Source: Thermoplasmata archaeon
GTDB taxonomy: Archaea > Thermoplasmatota > Thermoplasmata > UBA184
Direction of reading: 5' to 3'
DNA length: 6,732 bases
Assembly: GCA_027314845.1 (NCBI GenBank)
Contig: DAHVAA010000087.1
Location: 1-6,732 of the forward strand
In this document: positions 1-5,740 of the stretch, piece after piece
How the letters are laid out: each line of letters starts with the position of its first letter
Numbering within the stretch: position 1 is the first letter of the stretch
The notes under the pieces: generated by a model
Told to the model about the DNA's origin: nothing
The model's database searches: none
The model's input: the letters and a program-made list of their open reading frames with translations, nothing else
Position numbers and translations under genes: made by a program

Positions 1-8
1 GCCCGGTC

Positions 9-112
9 GGGCTTGTGGGGTAGTCTGGACTATCCTGTTGGCCTTCGAAGCCAACGACCTGGGTTCGAAACCGCGGGACCGAAGCCCCGCGACGGAACTC
101 CCAGCAAGCCCG
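9..112 (+). tRNA. tRNA-Arg (anticodon TCG), interrupted by an intron in the T-loop
   Basis: Acceptor strand 9-15 (GGGCTTG) pairs perfectly with 105-111 (CAAGCCC). The T-stem 59-63 (CTGGG) pairs perfectly with 100-104 (CCCAG). The anticodon stem 38-42/50-54 (TTGGC/GCCAA, extendable by a G37-C55 pair) closes the 7-nt loop CTTCGAA, giving anticodon TCG at 45-47, which reads the Arg codon CGA. A D-arm can be drawn as GGGT(18-21)/ATCC(32-35) with GG at 27-28, although this leaves one extra nucleotide before the anticodon stem. The T-loop is 36 nt (64-99) instead of 7. Removing 29 nt (70-98) restores the canonical loop TTCGAAT. Base 112 is G, the likely discriminator, and no CCA is encoded, as is common in archaea. 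The promoter lies outside the window. The gene ends 13 nt from the stop of the convergent minus-strand gene. Gene and identity are seen in the sequence; processing is inferred from the folding. Confidence 0.88.
70..98 (+). other. 29-nt bulge-helix-bulge intron at tRNA position 59/60
   Basis: The sequence folds as an archaeal splicing-endonuclease substrate. The outer helix is the T-stem (59-63/100-104). The central 4-bp helix is 64-67 (TTCG) with 93-96 (CGGA), containing one T-G wobble. The two 3-nt bulges are 68-70 (AAA) and 97-99 (ACT). The inner intron helix is 72-77 (CGCGGG) with 86-91 (CCCGCG), closing an 8-nt loop at 78-85. One C-A mismatch (71/92) lies at the base of the inner helix. 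Cutting after the second base of each bulge (69|70 and 98|99) is the known rule for this motif, and it leaves exactly the standard 7-nt T-loop. Boundaries are therefore predicted both by the motif and by the product. Confidence 0.8.
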
Positions 113-124
113 TCCGTCCCCGAC

Positions 125-433
125 TCAGCGGAAGTAGCCGGGCGCCTGCGTCGTCTCCGTCCGCTTCTCTTCCTCGGCCTTCGCCGCCTCGAGGATGTCG
201 ATCGTGAGGATCGCCGGGGTCGGGACGAGGCGGATGCGGCCTTTCGGCTCGCCGTCCGAGCCGTCCAGCTCGATGGCCAGCGCACTGTCGCCGGCGATCG
301 AGACGAGGCCGCGGAAGATCCCGACCGAGACGATCGCCTGATCCTCCGGTCCGGCCGAACGCAATCGGACGTGCGAGCCCGGCGTCAGCGCGATCGCCGG
401 CTTCTTCCCCGCGGCGGCGTTCGCGGCGCTCAT
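125..433 (-). CDS. Conserved-looking small beta-rich protein of unknown function (102 aa)
   Basis: I do not recognise the family with certainty. The ATG at 433-431 overlaps the TGA of the upstream regulator gene (ATGA), indicating translational coupling and co-transcription. A short Ala/Lys-rich N-terminus (residues 1-15) precedes a compact region (17-82) of alternating hydrophobic strands separated by Gly/Asp turns: PGSHVRL, AIVSVGIFRGLVSIAGD, ALAIEL, GRIRLVP, AILTIDIL. A charged tail (83-102, EAAKAEEEKR) follows. There is no signal peptide, transmembrane segment or cysteine. The pattern of five short strands with a G-x-F-x-G-x-V turn and a terminal I-x-x-I-D-I strand resembles an Sm-like or other small beta-barrel fold; this is inference from the pattern only. 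A role as ligand-binding or RNA-binding partner of the neighbouring regulator is possible but unproven. The end lies 13 nt from the convergent tRNA gene. Confidence 0.72.
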   Translation of the reverse strand: MSAANAAAGKKPAIALTPGSHVRLRSAGPEDQAIVSVGIFRGLVSIAGDSALAIELDGSDGEPKGRIRLVPTPAILTIDILEAAKAEEEKRTETTQAPGYFR

Positions 434-948
434 CGGGCCGGGACCCGCTCCCGGGTCGCGCGCGGGGCGGTCGTCGCTTTCGTCGTCGGCTCGCTCGCCA
501 TCTTCTCCACCAAGGTCTGCAAGTGGTTCACCGTCTCCCGATATCTTCGGAGGGCGTTCTGGGCGTTCGCTTCCGTGAAGTCCCAGGCGCGGGCGAAGTT
601 CCCGTAGCGCAGCCGGTAGCCCTTCCGTCCCTTCCCGTCGGCCGCACCTCCGACCTCCTCCAACAGGTCCAGCGCTTTGAGTTTGTTGATGTGCCGGTAG
701 ACCGTCGGCTTCGAGGTCTTGAGGACCGCCGTGAGCTCGTCGACGTACCACGCGCGGGCCGGTTCGCGCAGGAGGCAGTCGTGGACCAGCCGATAGGCGA
801 GGCTCTGGGCGATCGGACCTTCCGACCCCCGTCCCTCCTCGCCTTCGGGCAGGTAGCCGATCATCCGCAGGAACTCCCGCAGCACCTCCTCGACGTCCGC
901 GATCGGGGTCAGCGGGGTCGAGTAACGCAACGTGAGTTCGAATGGCAT
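430..948 (-). CDS. Winged helix-turn-helix transcriptional regulator (172 aa)
   Basis: Predicted cytoplasmic DNA-binding protein. Residues 48-65 form a first helix (QSLAYRLVHDCLL). Residues 66-100 carry a clear helix-turn-helix (WYVDELTAVLKTSKPTVYRHINKLKALDLLEEV) with the S-K-P-T-V-Y-R-H recognition helix. The basic segment 105-116 (GKGRKGYRLRYG) is the probable wing. The C-terminal part (120-152) is helical and may dimerise, and the tail after 153 is Thr/Lys/Arg-rich and probably disordered. The organisation resembles ArsR/TrmB-type archaeal regulators, but I cannot assign a named family or an effector. The ATG at 948 is chosen because a TATA-like element sits about 34 nt upstream, so reading the open frame further upstream would cross the promoter. 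The gene is divergent from the molybdenum hydroxylase operon and is a good candidate to control both itself and that operon. Its stop overlaps the start of the next minus-strand gene. Confidence 0.87.
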   Translation of the reverse strand: MPFELTLRYSTPLTPIADVEEVLREFLRMIGYLPEGEEGRGSEGPIAQSLAYRLVHDCLLREPARAWYVDELTAVLKTSKPTVYRHINKLKALDLLEEVGGAADGKGRKGYRLRYGNFARAWDFTEANAQNALRRYRETVNHLQTLVEKMASEPTTKATTAPRATRERVPAR

Positions 949-976
949 GCGGACCGGTTGCCAACATCGCTCCTCG

Positions 977-987
977 CATAAAAAAAG
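977..987 (-). promoter_or_regulatory. TATA-box candidate for the regulator operon
   Basis: Read on the minus strand this is C-TTTTTTT-ATG, the only strongly AT-rich tract in a very GC-rich region. Its centre (about 982) is about 34 nt upstream of the ATG at 948. With the usual archaeal TATA-to-start distance of about 26 nt, transcription would start near 956, giving a leader of about 8 nt. Position and composition are seen; function is inferred. Confidence 0.5.
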
Positions 988-1005
988 CGGGGCCCGATCG
1001 CCCCG
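988..1005. promoter_or_regulatory. Inverted repeat between divergent promoters, candidate operator
   Basis: CGGGGC (988-993) and GCCCCG (1000-1005) are exact inverted 6-bp arms around a 6-bp spacer. The repeat abuts the AT-rich tract of the minus-strand promoter and lies about 20 bp before the plus-strand TATA candidate, so a bound dimer could affect both directions. The arms are pure G/C in a GC-rich genome, so chance occurrence is quite possible. Confidence 0.3.
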
Positions 1006-1015
1006 GTCGCGACGC

Positions 1016-1026
1016 CAAACGATATG
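1016..1026 (+). promoter_or_regulatory. TATA-box candidate for the hydroxylase operon
   Basis: The stretch CAAACGATATG is the nearest AT-richer segment upstream of the first operon gene. Its centre lies about 29-31 nt before the ATG at 1052, which would place the transcript start at or next to that ATG and give a leaderless or near-leaderless mRNA. That fits the absence of a Shine-Dalgarno sequence before this gene. The match to a consensus is weak; the AT tract at 977-986 is an alternative that would give a leader of about 44 nt. Confidence 0.33.
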
Positions 1027-1051
1027 GCCGCGACGCCCGTGAACCGCGTCG

Positions 1052-1894
1052 ATGGCCGACCTCGACCTCGTCACGCCGGCCACCTCGGACGAGGCGGTCG
1101 CGGCCCTGCGGGCCCTCCCCCCCGAGACGACCGCGATCCTCGCCGGCGGGACCGACCTGCTCTTCGACCTCGAGGGGGGCCGGTTCCTGGCCCGCCATCT
1201 CCTGTCCCTGCGGCGCCTCCCTTGGCGCACCCTCGACTGGAACGGTCCCACGCTCACCATCGGCAGCACGCTCCCCTTGCGCACCCTCGAGCTGGACCCC
1301 GAGGTGCGGACGCGCCTGCCGGGTCTCCTCGAAGGGGTCCGTGCGGTCGGGAGCGTCGCGCTGCGCCACCGAGCGACCCTCGGCGGGAACCTCGGCCGGT
1401 CGGCGCCGGCCTCCGACCTCGTGCCGATCTTGCTGGCGCTCGACGCCGAGGTCGAGCTCCTGGGGCCGACCGGGCTCCGCACCCTCTCCGTGGACCGGTT
1501 CGTCCAGGGCTCGCGGCGGACCGCCCTCGGCCCCACCGAACTGATCCGCGCCGTCCGCATCCCGGAGGCCCGGCCCTCCGCGTACGTTCTCCAGCGGGTC
1601 CGCCCGTTCCACGACATCTCCCACATGGCCGTTGCCGTCTCCTTCTCGCCGAGCGGTCGTCAGTGGCGGGTCGCGGTCGCCGGGTTCCCCCCGCGACCGA
1701 TCCTCGTCCCCGAGGCCGCGGCGCTCCTCGCGGGGGAGCACCCCGACGGACCCTCGGTCCTCCGCGCGGCCAAGGAGATCGCGGAGCGGGCGCCGATCGT
1801 GGCCGATCGCCGCGCCTCGGAGGAGTACCGCCGCCAGCTCGTCCGTCCGCTCCTCGAGCGGGCCGTCCGCGCGGCGACCCGAGGCGGGGGATGA
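1052..1894 (+). CDS. Molybdenum hydroxylase FAD-binding subunit (CoxM/XdhB-like)
   Basis: Medium subunit of a xanthine dehydrogenase/aldehyde oxidase-family enzyme. It binds FAD and passes electrons from the iron-sulfur subunit to a final acceptor. It has 280 aa, close to the usual 280-290. Both FAD-binding signatures are present: A-G-G-T-D-L-L at residues 31-37 and T-L-G-G-N-L at 109-114, followed by the typical S-A-P-A-S-D-L-V-P stretch. Residues from about 175 to 278 correspond to the C-terminal flavoprotein domain, with the R-x-R-P-F-H-D-I-S-H-M segment at 182-192 leading into it. The start at 1052 leaves only two residues before the conserved L-V-T-P-A-T-S-D-E-A opening, so it is well supported; no Shine-Dalgarno is visible. 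It is the first gene of the operon, and its TGA overlaps the ATG of the 2Fe-2S subunit. The order M-S-L matches coxMSL operons, but the family has many substrates. Confidence 0.93.
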   Translation: MADLDLVTPATSDEAVAALRALPPETTAILAGGTDLLFDLEGGRFLARHLLSLRRLPWRTLDWNGPTLTIGSTLPLRTLELDPEVRTRLPGLLEGVRAVGSVALRHRATLGGNLGRSAPASDLVPILLALDAEVELLGPTGLRTLSVDRFVQGSRRTALGPTELIRAVRIPEARPSAYVLQRVRPFHDISHMAVAVSFSPSGRQWRVAVAGFPPRPILVPEAAALLAGEHPDGPSVLRAAKEIAERAPIVADRRASEEYRRQLVRPLLERAVRAATRGGG

Positions 1895-2373
1895 GCGCCC
1901 GTCCCCTTCGGCTCCGGGTGAACGGCCGCCCGGTCGAGCTCACCGAGGTGCCCGTGACCGAGCGGTTGCTCGACACGCTGCGCGGGCGGCTCGATCTCAA
2001 GGGAACGAAGGAGGGCTGCCGGACCGGCAGTTGCGGGGCGTGCACGATCCTGATCGACGGACGGAGCACGCTCTCCTGCCTGACGCTCGCCCACGAGGTC
2101 GCCGATACCGAGGTCACGACGATCGAGGGGGTCGGGAGCGACCCCGTGGGGCACCGGGTCCAGGCCGCCTTCGAGACCGCCGGGGCGGTGCAGTGCGGAT
2201 ACTGCACGCCGGGCTTCGTGATGGCGCTCACCGGCCTCCTGAAGGAACGGGGGGCCGCGGCGCCGCTCGGCGAATTCTTGGAGGAGCTCGGCGGGAACCT
2301 GTGCCGGTGCACCGGCTACGGAGCGATCGTCCGGGCCGCCGTGGCGCTCCGAACGGAGGCCGCCTCCCGATGA
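1891..2373 (+). CDS. Molybdenum hydroxylase 2Fe-2S subunit (CoxS/XdhC-like)
   Basis: Small electron-transfer subunit of 160 aa, the normal length. It carries two [2Fe-2S] clusters linking the molybdenum centre to FAD. The N-terminal plant-ferredoxin-type domain has cysteines 43, 48, 51 and 63 (G-C-R-T-G-S-C-G-A-C...C). The C-terminal four-helix domain has cysteines 102, 105, 138 and 140 in the signatures Q-C-G-Y-C-T-P-G and N-L-C-R-C-T-G-Y. All eight ligands are therefore present, and Gln101, the residue next to the pterin in this family, is kept. The second domain's interval (106-137) includes a slightly Ala/Gly-rich insertion (G-A-A-A-P-L-G). There is no Tat or other signal peptide, so the enzyme should be cytoplasmic. 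The gene is coupled on both sides by ATGA overlaps, with the FAD subunit upstream and the molybdenum subunit downstream. Confidence 0.96.
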   Translation: MSARPLRLRVNGRPVELTEVPVTERLLDTLRGRLDLKGTKEGCRTGSCGACTILIDGRSTLSCLTLAHEVADTEVTTIEGVGSDPVGHRVQAAFETAGAVQCGYCTPGFVMALTGLLKERGAAAPLGEFLEELGGNLCRCTGYGAIVRAAVALRTEAASR

Positions 2374-4574
2374 CGATCCGACCCGATCTCGCCGACAAGA
2401 TCGCCGGTCGGGTGCGCTACGCGACCGACCTCGAGGTCCCCGGCATGCTCTGGGGCGCCCTGGTCCCGGCGCCGGTGGCGCACGGTCGCCTCCGCGCGGT
2501 CGATCTCGGGCCGGCGCGGGCGCGACCCGGTGTGGTGGCGATCGGCGCGGCGGACCTCGCCGCGCTCGTCGGGGGCCGGGAGGGCGACCGAGACCGCCCC
2601 GCGTTCCCGCACGAGCGCGTCGAGTACCTCCATCAGCCCGTCGCCGCGGTCGCCGCCCCGTCGCTCGCGGAGGCCCGGGCCGCGGCGAAGGCGGTCCGCG
2701 TCGACGTCGAGCCCCTGCCGGTCGTGAGCGACGTCGAAGCCGTCTTTCCGGACTGGCCCGGGTCGCAGGCGGCCCAGCACCCTCGGGTCGCGGCGCATGT
2801 CCATGCGCGGCGCGGCGATGTCGAGGAGGCGTTCCGCACCGCCGAGACGGTCGTGCGCGAGACCTACCGCACGGCGAGCGTGCACCACGTCGCGCTCGAA
2901 CCCCACGCCTGCATCGCCGAGGTCGACGGGGAGCACTGGCGCGTCCGCACCTCGACCCAGAGCCCGTTCGGGGTCCGGGAGGACGTGGCGTCGATCCTGG
3001 GGATCCCCGAAGAGTCGATCGTGGTCGAGGGGACGTGGGTCGGCGGCGGGTTCGGGGGAAAGGGCGCCTCGTTCGTCGAGCCGTGGGCGTTGCTCCTGGC
3101 CCGGGCCGCGGGCCGGCCCGTGCGGCTCGCCCTCTCCTACCGCGAAGAGTTCCTCCTCGGTCGCACGACGCTTCCGGCGGTCGTCCGCATGGAGACCGCG
3201 GTCTCGGCCGGTGAGATCCGGGCCCGTCGGGTCCGCCTGCTCCTCGACGTCGGGACTTCGCTGCCCGGCCGCGACTTCGCGACCGGCTACTCCATCGGGT
3301 TCCTCCTCGGTCCCTACCGGACCCCGACCTTCGAGGTCGAAGGGTACGCCGTACGGACGAACAAGCCGCCCTTCGGCCCGCACCGGGCTCCGTTCGCGCC
3401 GCAGTGCGCGTTCGTCGTGGAGTCCCATCTCGAGGAGGTCGCCCATCGGGCGGGGATCGAGCCGGCCGCGTTCAAGGCGGCCCACCTCTGGCAGACCGGC
3501 GCGACGACCCCGCTCGGCCAGCCGGTCACGAACTTCGGGCTGGCCGCGGCGCACGCCGCGGCCCGGGAGCTCGCCGACGACTGGCGCCGGACCGCGCCCC
3601 CCGGCCATGGCGTGGGCCTCGGGATGGGCTTCTGGTCGACGAGCACCGGGGCGGGCGGGGAAGCGCGGGTGACGGTCTCCGCGGACGGGATCCGGATCCT
3701 CCAGGGAGAGCGCGAGATCGGCAGCGGGAGCGTCCTGGTCGGCCTCGCCGCGGTCGCCGAGCGAAGGACCGGACTTTCGCGCCACCGCATTCAGGTGGAG
3801 TACGGCGACACCGCCCATGCCCCGTACGATGCCGGTGTTTTCGGAAGTCGGACGGTCGGGGCGCTCGGCCGCGCGGTCGACGACGCACTGGTCGAGCTCC
3901 TCGGTACGCTCGCCCACCGGGCCGGCGTGCCGATGCCGGTCCGCCTCGCGGAAGGGGACCGCGGGATCGAGCTCGAGGGCCGGGGCCAGCGCTGGCCGAT
4001 CGCCGACCTCCTGACGACCGAGGAGCGTGCCCAGGGGGGGCTCTCCGCGCACGGCAAGCACTACGGACGCGGGGGGAAGATCGACGAGTCGGTGGTGGTG
4101 GACGGCACCTTCTACGCCTACACCGACTTCACCGGGGCCGCCCATGTCGCCGAGGTCGCGGTCGACGCGGAGACCGGCTCGGTCCGGGTCGTGCGCTACG
4201 CGGCGTTCCAGGACGTCGGCACCGTCGTCGACCCGCCGACCGCGCGGGCGCAGGTCGAGGGCGGCATCGTGATGGGTCTCGGCACCGCGCTGACCGAGGA
4301 AGCGATCTGGTCCCCGGAAGGCCGGCTCCTCAACGCCGGGCTCGTCGACTACCGCCTTCCGACGATCGGCGAGGCCCCGCCGATCGAGGTCACGTTCGTG
4401 GAGGGCCATCCGGGCGCCGGGCCGTTCGGGGCGAAGGGGCTCGGCGAGCCCCCGATCATTCCCGTGCCCGCGGCGATCGCCTCGGCCGTCCGCGCCGCGG
4501 TCGGAGCGCACGTCACCGAGCTGCCGCTCAATCCCGAGCGGATCGCGCGAGCCCTTAAACGAGAGGAGCCGTAG
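2370..4574 (+). CDS. Molybdenum hydroxylase large (molybdopterin) subunit, substrate unknown
   Basis: Catalytic subunit of the xanthine dehydrogenase/aldehyde oxidase family, 734 aa (relatives are about 750-800). Residues 10-120 match the N-terminal 'a/b hammerhead' domain, beginning K-I-A-G-R-V-R-Y-A-T-D. The molybdopterin-binding domain follows, with T-Q-S-P-F-G (196-201), G-G-G-F-G-G-K-G (225-232), A-G-V-F-G-S-R (488-494) and G-A-K-G-L-G-E-P (687-694). Glu693 is the expected catalytic base. The loop that reads A-Y-R-C-S-F-R in form I CO dehydrogenase and A-Y-R-G-x-G-x-P-Q in many relatives is H-R-A-P-F-A-P-Q (338-345) here, keeping the Arg and Pro-Gln only. The segment normally near G-x-Q-D-x-G-Q-G reads G-E-R-E-I-G-S-G (446-453) and lacks the glutamines. 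It is therefore not a form I CO dehydrogenase; purine, aldehyde or N-heterocycle oxidation are all possible. The start is ATGA-coupled, with GGAGG at 2355-2359 about 10 nt upstream. No maturation genes are in the window. Confidence 0.93.
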   Translation: MTIRPDLADKIAGRVRYATDLEVPGMLWGALVPAPVAHGRLRAVDLGPARARPGVVAIGAADLAALVGGREGDRDRPAFPHERVEYLHQPVAAVAAPSLAEARAAAKAVRVDVEPLPVVSDVEAVFPDWPGSQAAQHPRVAAHVHARRGDVEEAFRTAETVVRETYRTASVHHVALEPHACIAEVDGEHWRVRTSTQSPFGVREDVASILGIPEESIVVEGTWVGGGFGGKGASFVEPWALLLARAAGRPVRLALSYREEFLLGRTTLPAVVRMETAVSAGEIRARRVRLLLDVGTSLPGRDFATGYSIGFLLGPYRTPTFEVEGYAVRTNKPPFGPHRAPFAPQCAFVVESHLEEVAHRAGIEPAAFKAAHLWQTGATTPLGQPVTNFGLAAAHAAARELADDWRRTAPPGHGVGLGMGFWSTSTGAGGEARVTVSADGIRILQGEREIGSGSVLVGLAAVAERRTGLSRHRIQVEYGDTAHAPYDAGVFGSRTVGALGRAVDDALVELLGTLAHRAGVPMPVRLAEGDRGIELEGRGQRWPIADLLTTEERAQGGLSAHGKHYGRGGKIDESVVVDGTFYAYTDFTGAAHVAEVAVDAETGSVRVVRYAAFQDVGTVVDPPTARAQVEGGIVMGLGTALTEEAIWSPEGRLLNAGLVDYRLPTIGEAPPIEVTFVEGHPGAGPFGAKGLGEPPIIPVPAAIASAVRAAVGAHVTELPLNPERIARALKREEP

Positions 4575-4582
4575 CCGGGCCG

Positions 4583-5740
4583 ATGCCGCTCCCCCTCGGT
4601 GAGGTCCACGCCCTCCTCGACCAATATCCTCGGACCCCGACGGTCGGTACCGTCGGTTCGCACTCGGCGATCGACGTCGCGGACGGGGCGGCGACGGAGG
4701 GGCTGCCGAACCTCGTGCTCGCCCAGGCCGGCCGAGAGGCGACGTACGCGCAGTACTTCCGGACGACCCGGGACCACGTGGGGGGCCGCCGTCGGGGCTG
4801 CGTCGACGATGTCTGGACGTTCCCGAAGTTCGCGGAGATCGCCGCGCCGGCCGTCCAGGAGCGCCTGCGCAACCATGGAGTCCTCCTGGTGCCGAACCGC
4901 GCGCTCAGCTCGTACGTCCCGCTCTCGACGATCGAGGAGGAGCTCCGGGTGCCGATCGTGGGCGCGCGCAACCTGTTGCGGATCGAGGAGCGCACCGAGC
5001 GGGAGAACTACTACACCCTGCTCGAGCGCGCCGGAATCCCGATCCCGCGCGCGATCGCCGGCCCCGGGGCGATCGACCGCCTCGCGATCGTGAAGCTCCC
5101 GCACGCCGTCCGTCGGCTCGAGCGAGGGTTCTTCACGGTCGCGAGCCCGGAGGAGTACCGGACGAAGTCCGAGCGGTTGATCGAGCGGGGGACCATCGCC
5201 CGGGCCGACCTCGCGACCGCGCGCCTCGAGGAGTACGTCCTCGGCCCGGTCTTCAACTTCAACTTCTTCTTCTCCCCGCTCGTGCCGCGTTCGCAGGGCC
5301 TCGAGCTTCTCGGCGTCGACGAGCGCCGGGAGAGCAACCTCGACGGCCTCGTGCGTCTGCCCGCGGCGCAGCAGCTCGAGCTCAGCGAGTCCGCCCGCAT
5401 CCCCGAGTACACGGTCGTCGGCCACGGCACGCTCACCGTCCGCGAGTCGATCCTCGAGGAGGTCTTCCGGCTCGGCGAGAAGTTCGTCGACGCGACCCGC
5501 GCGCACTACGCCCCCGGGATCCTGGGGCCGTTCTGCCTGCAGACCTGCATCGACAAGGACGGACGGCCAACGGTGTTCGACGTGGCGGCCCGGATCGGAG
5601 GGGGGACCAACATCCACCTCGGCCTCGGCCATCCGTACGGGAATGCGCTCTGGCGGATGCCGATGAGCACCGGGCGTCGGATCGCCCTCGAGATCCGCCA
5701 CGCGATCGATTCCAATCGCTTGAAGGAGATCGTCACATGA
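4583..5740 (+). CDS. purP: Formate-dependent AICAR ligase (FAICAR synthetase), PurP family
   Basis: PurP is the archaeal ATP-grasp enzyme that makes FAICAR from AICAR, formate and ATP, the penultimate step of IMP synthesis, replacing the folate-dependent bacterial PurH step. The 385-aa protein is slightly longer than the typical ~360. Recognisable family segments are T-V-G-S-H-S-A-I (23-30), V-P-I-V-G-A-R-N (123-130), R-L-E-E-Y-V-L-G (214-221), F-F-S-P-L (229-233), L-L-G-V-D-E-R-R-E-S-N-L-D-G-L-V-R-L-P (242-260), G-P-F-C-L-Q (315-320) and F-D-V-A-A-R-I-G-G-G-T-N (332-343), the last being part of the metal/ATP site. The nucleotide-covering loop reads V-K-L-P-H-A-V-R-R-L-E-R-G-F-F (170-184), where PurP proteins I remember have a G-A-x-G-G-x-G-Y-F loop. 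This could mark the paralogous PurP2-type clade, whose role is less certain. The gene starts 8 nt after the molybdenum subunit and overlaps gcvT. Confidence 0.9.
   Translation: MPLPLGEVHALLDQYPRTPTVGTVGSHSAIDVADGAATEGLPNLVLAQAGREATYAQYFRTTRDHVGGRRRGCVDDVWTFPKFAEIAAPAVQERLRNHGVLLVPNRALSSYVPLSTIEEELRVPIVGARNLLRIEERTERENYYTLLERAGIPIPRAIAGPGAIDRLAIVKLPHAVRRLERGFFTVASPEEYRTKSERLIERGTIARADLATARLEEYVLGPVFNFNFFFSPLVPRSQGLELLGVDERRESNLDGLVRLPAAQQLELSESARIPEYTVVGHGTLTVRESILEEVFRLGEKFVDATRAHYAPGILGPFCLQTCIDKDGRPTVFDVAARIGGGTNIHLGLGHPYGNALWRMPMSTGRRIALEIRHAIDSNRLKEIVT
5725..5728 (+). promoter_or_regulatory. Shine-Dalgarno for the gcvT-like gene
   Basis: GGAG lies 8 nt before the ATG at 5737, inside the end of purP. 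It is the best-placed ribosome site in the operon and supports that start over internal ones. Most other genes here rely on overlap or have GGAG-like sites at longer distance. Confidence 0.5.

Noticed and set aside
9..88. tRNA ending at the first acceptor match (AAGCCC at 82-87)
   Set aside because: It gives no T-stem and a G-G mismatch at the seventh acceptor pair. The match at 105-111 gives perfect acceptor and T-stems.
38..607. 189-codon plus-strand open frame over the tRNA and the minus-strand genes
   Set aside because: It crosses an RNA gene and is antisense to two better-supported genes; the product is compositional noise.
949..1741. Upstream extensions of the two minus-strand genes
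   Set aside because: They run through the promoter region and antisense to the FAD subunit gene with no recognisable content; the starts at 948 and 433 fit the promoter and the overlap.
1632..2369. Upstream extension of the molybdenum-subunit frame to an earlier ATG
   Set aside because: The extension overlaps the FAD and 2Fe-2S genes and is Arg/Ser/Pro-rich noise; family similarity begins at the ATGA-coupled start at 2370.
2316..4511. 731-codon open frame on the minus strand opposite the molybdenum subunit
   Set aside because: It is a shadow of the high-GC plus-strand gene: it lacks any recognisable motif, while the plus strand carries clear family signatures throughout.
2370..4574. Aerobic form I CO dehydrogenase (coxL)
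   Set aside because: The M-S-L gene order fits, but the diagnostic A-Y-R-C-S-F-R active-site loop is absent.
4349..5701. 450-codon minus-strand open frame opposite purP
   Set aside because: No family features, and PurP motifs run along the whole plus strand here.
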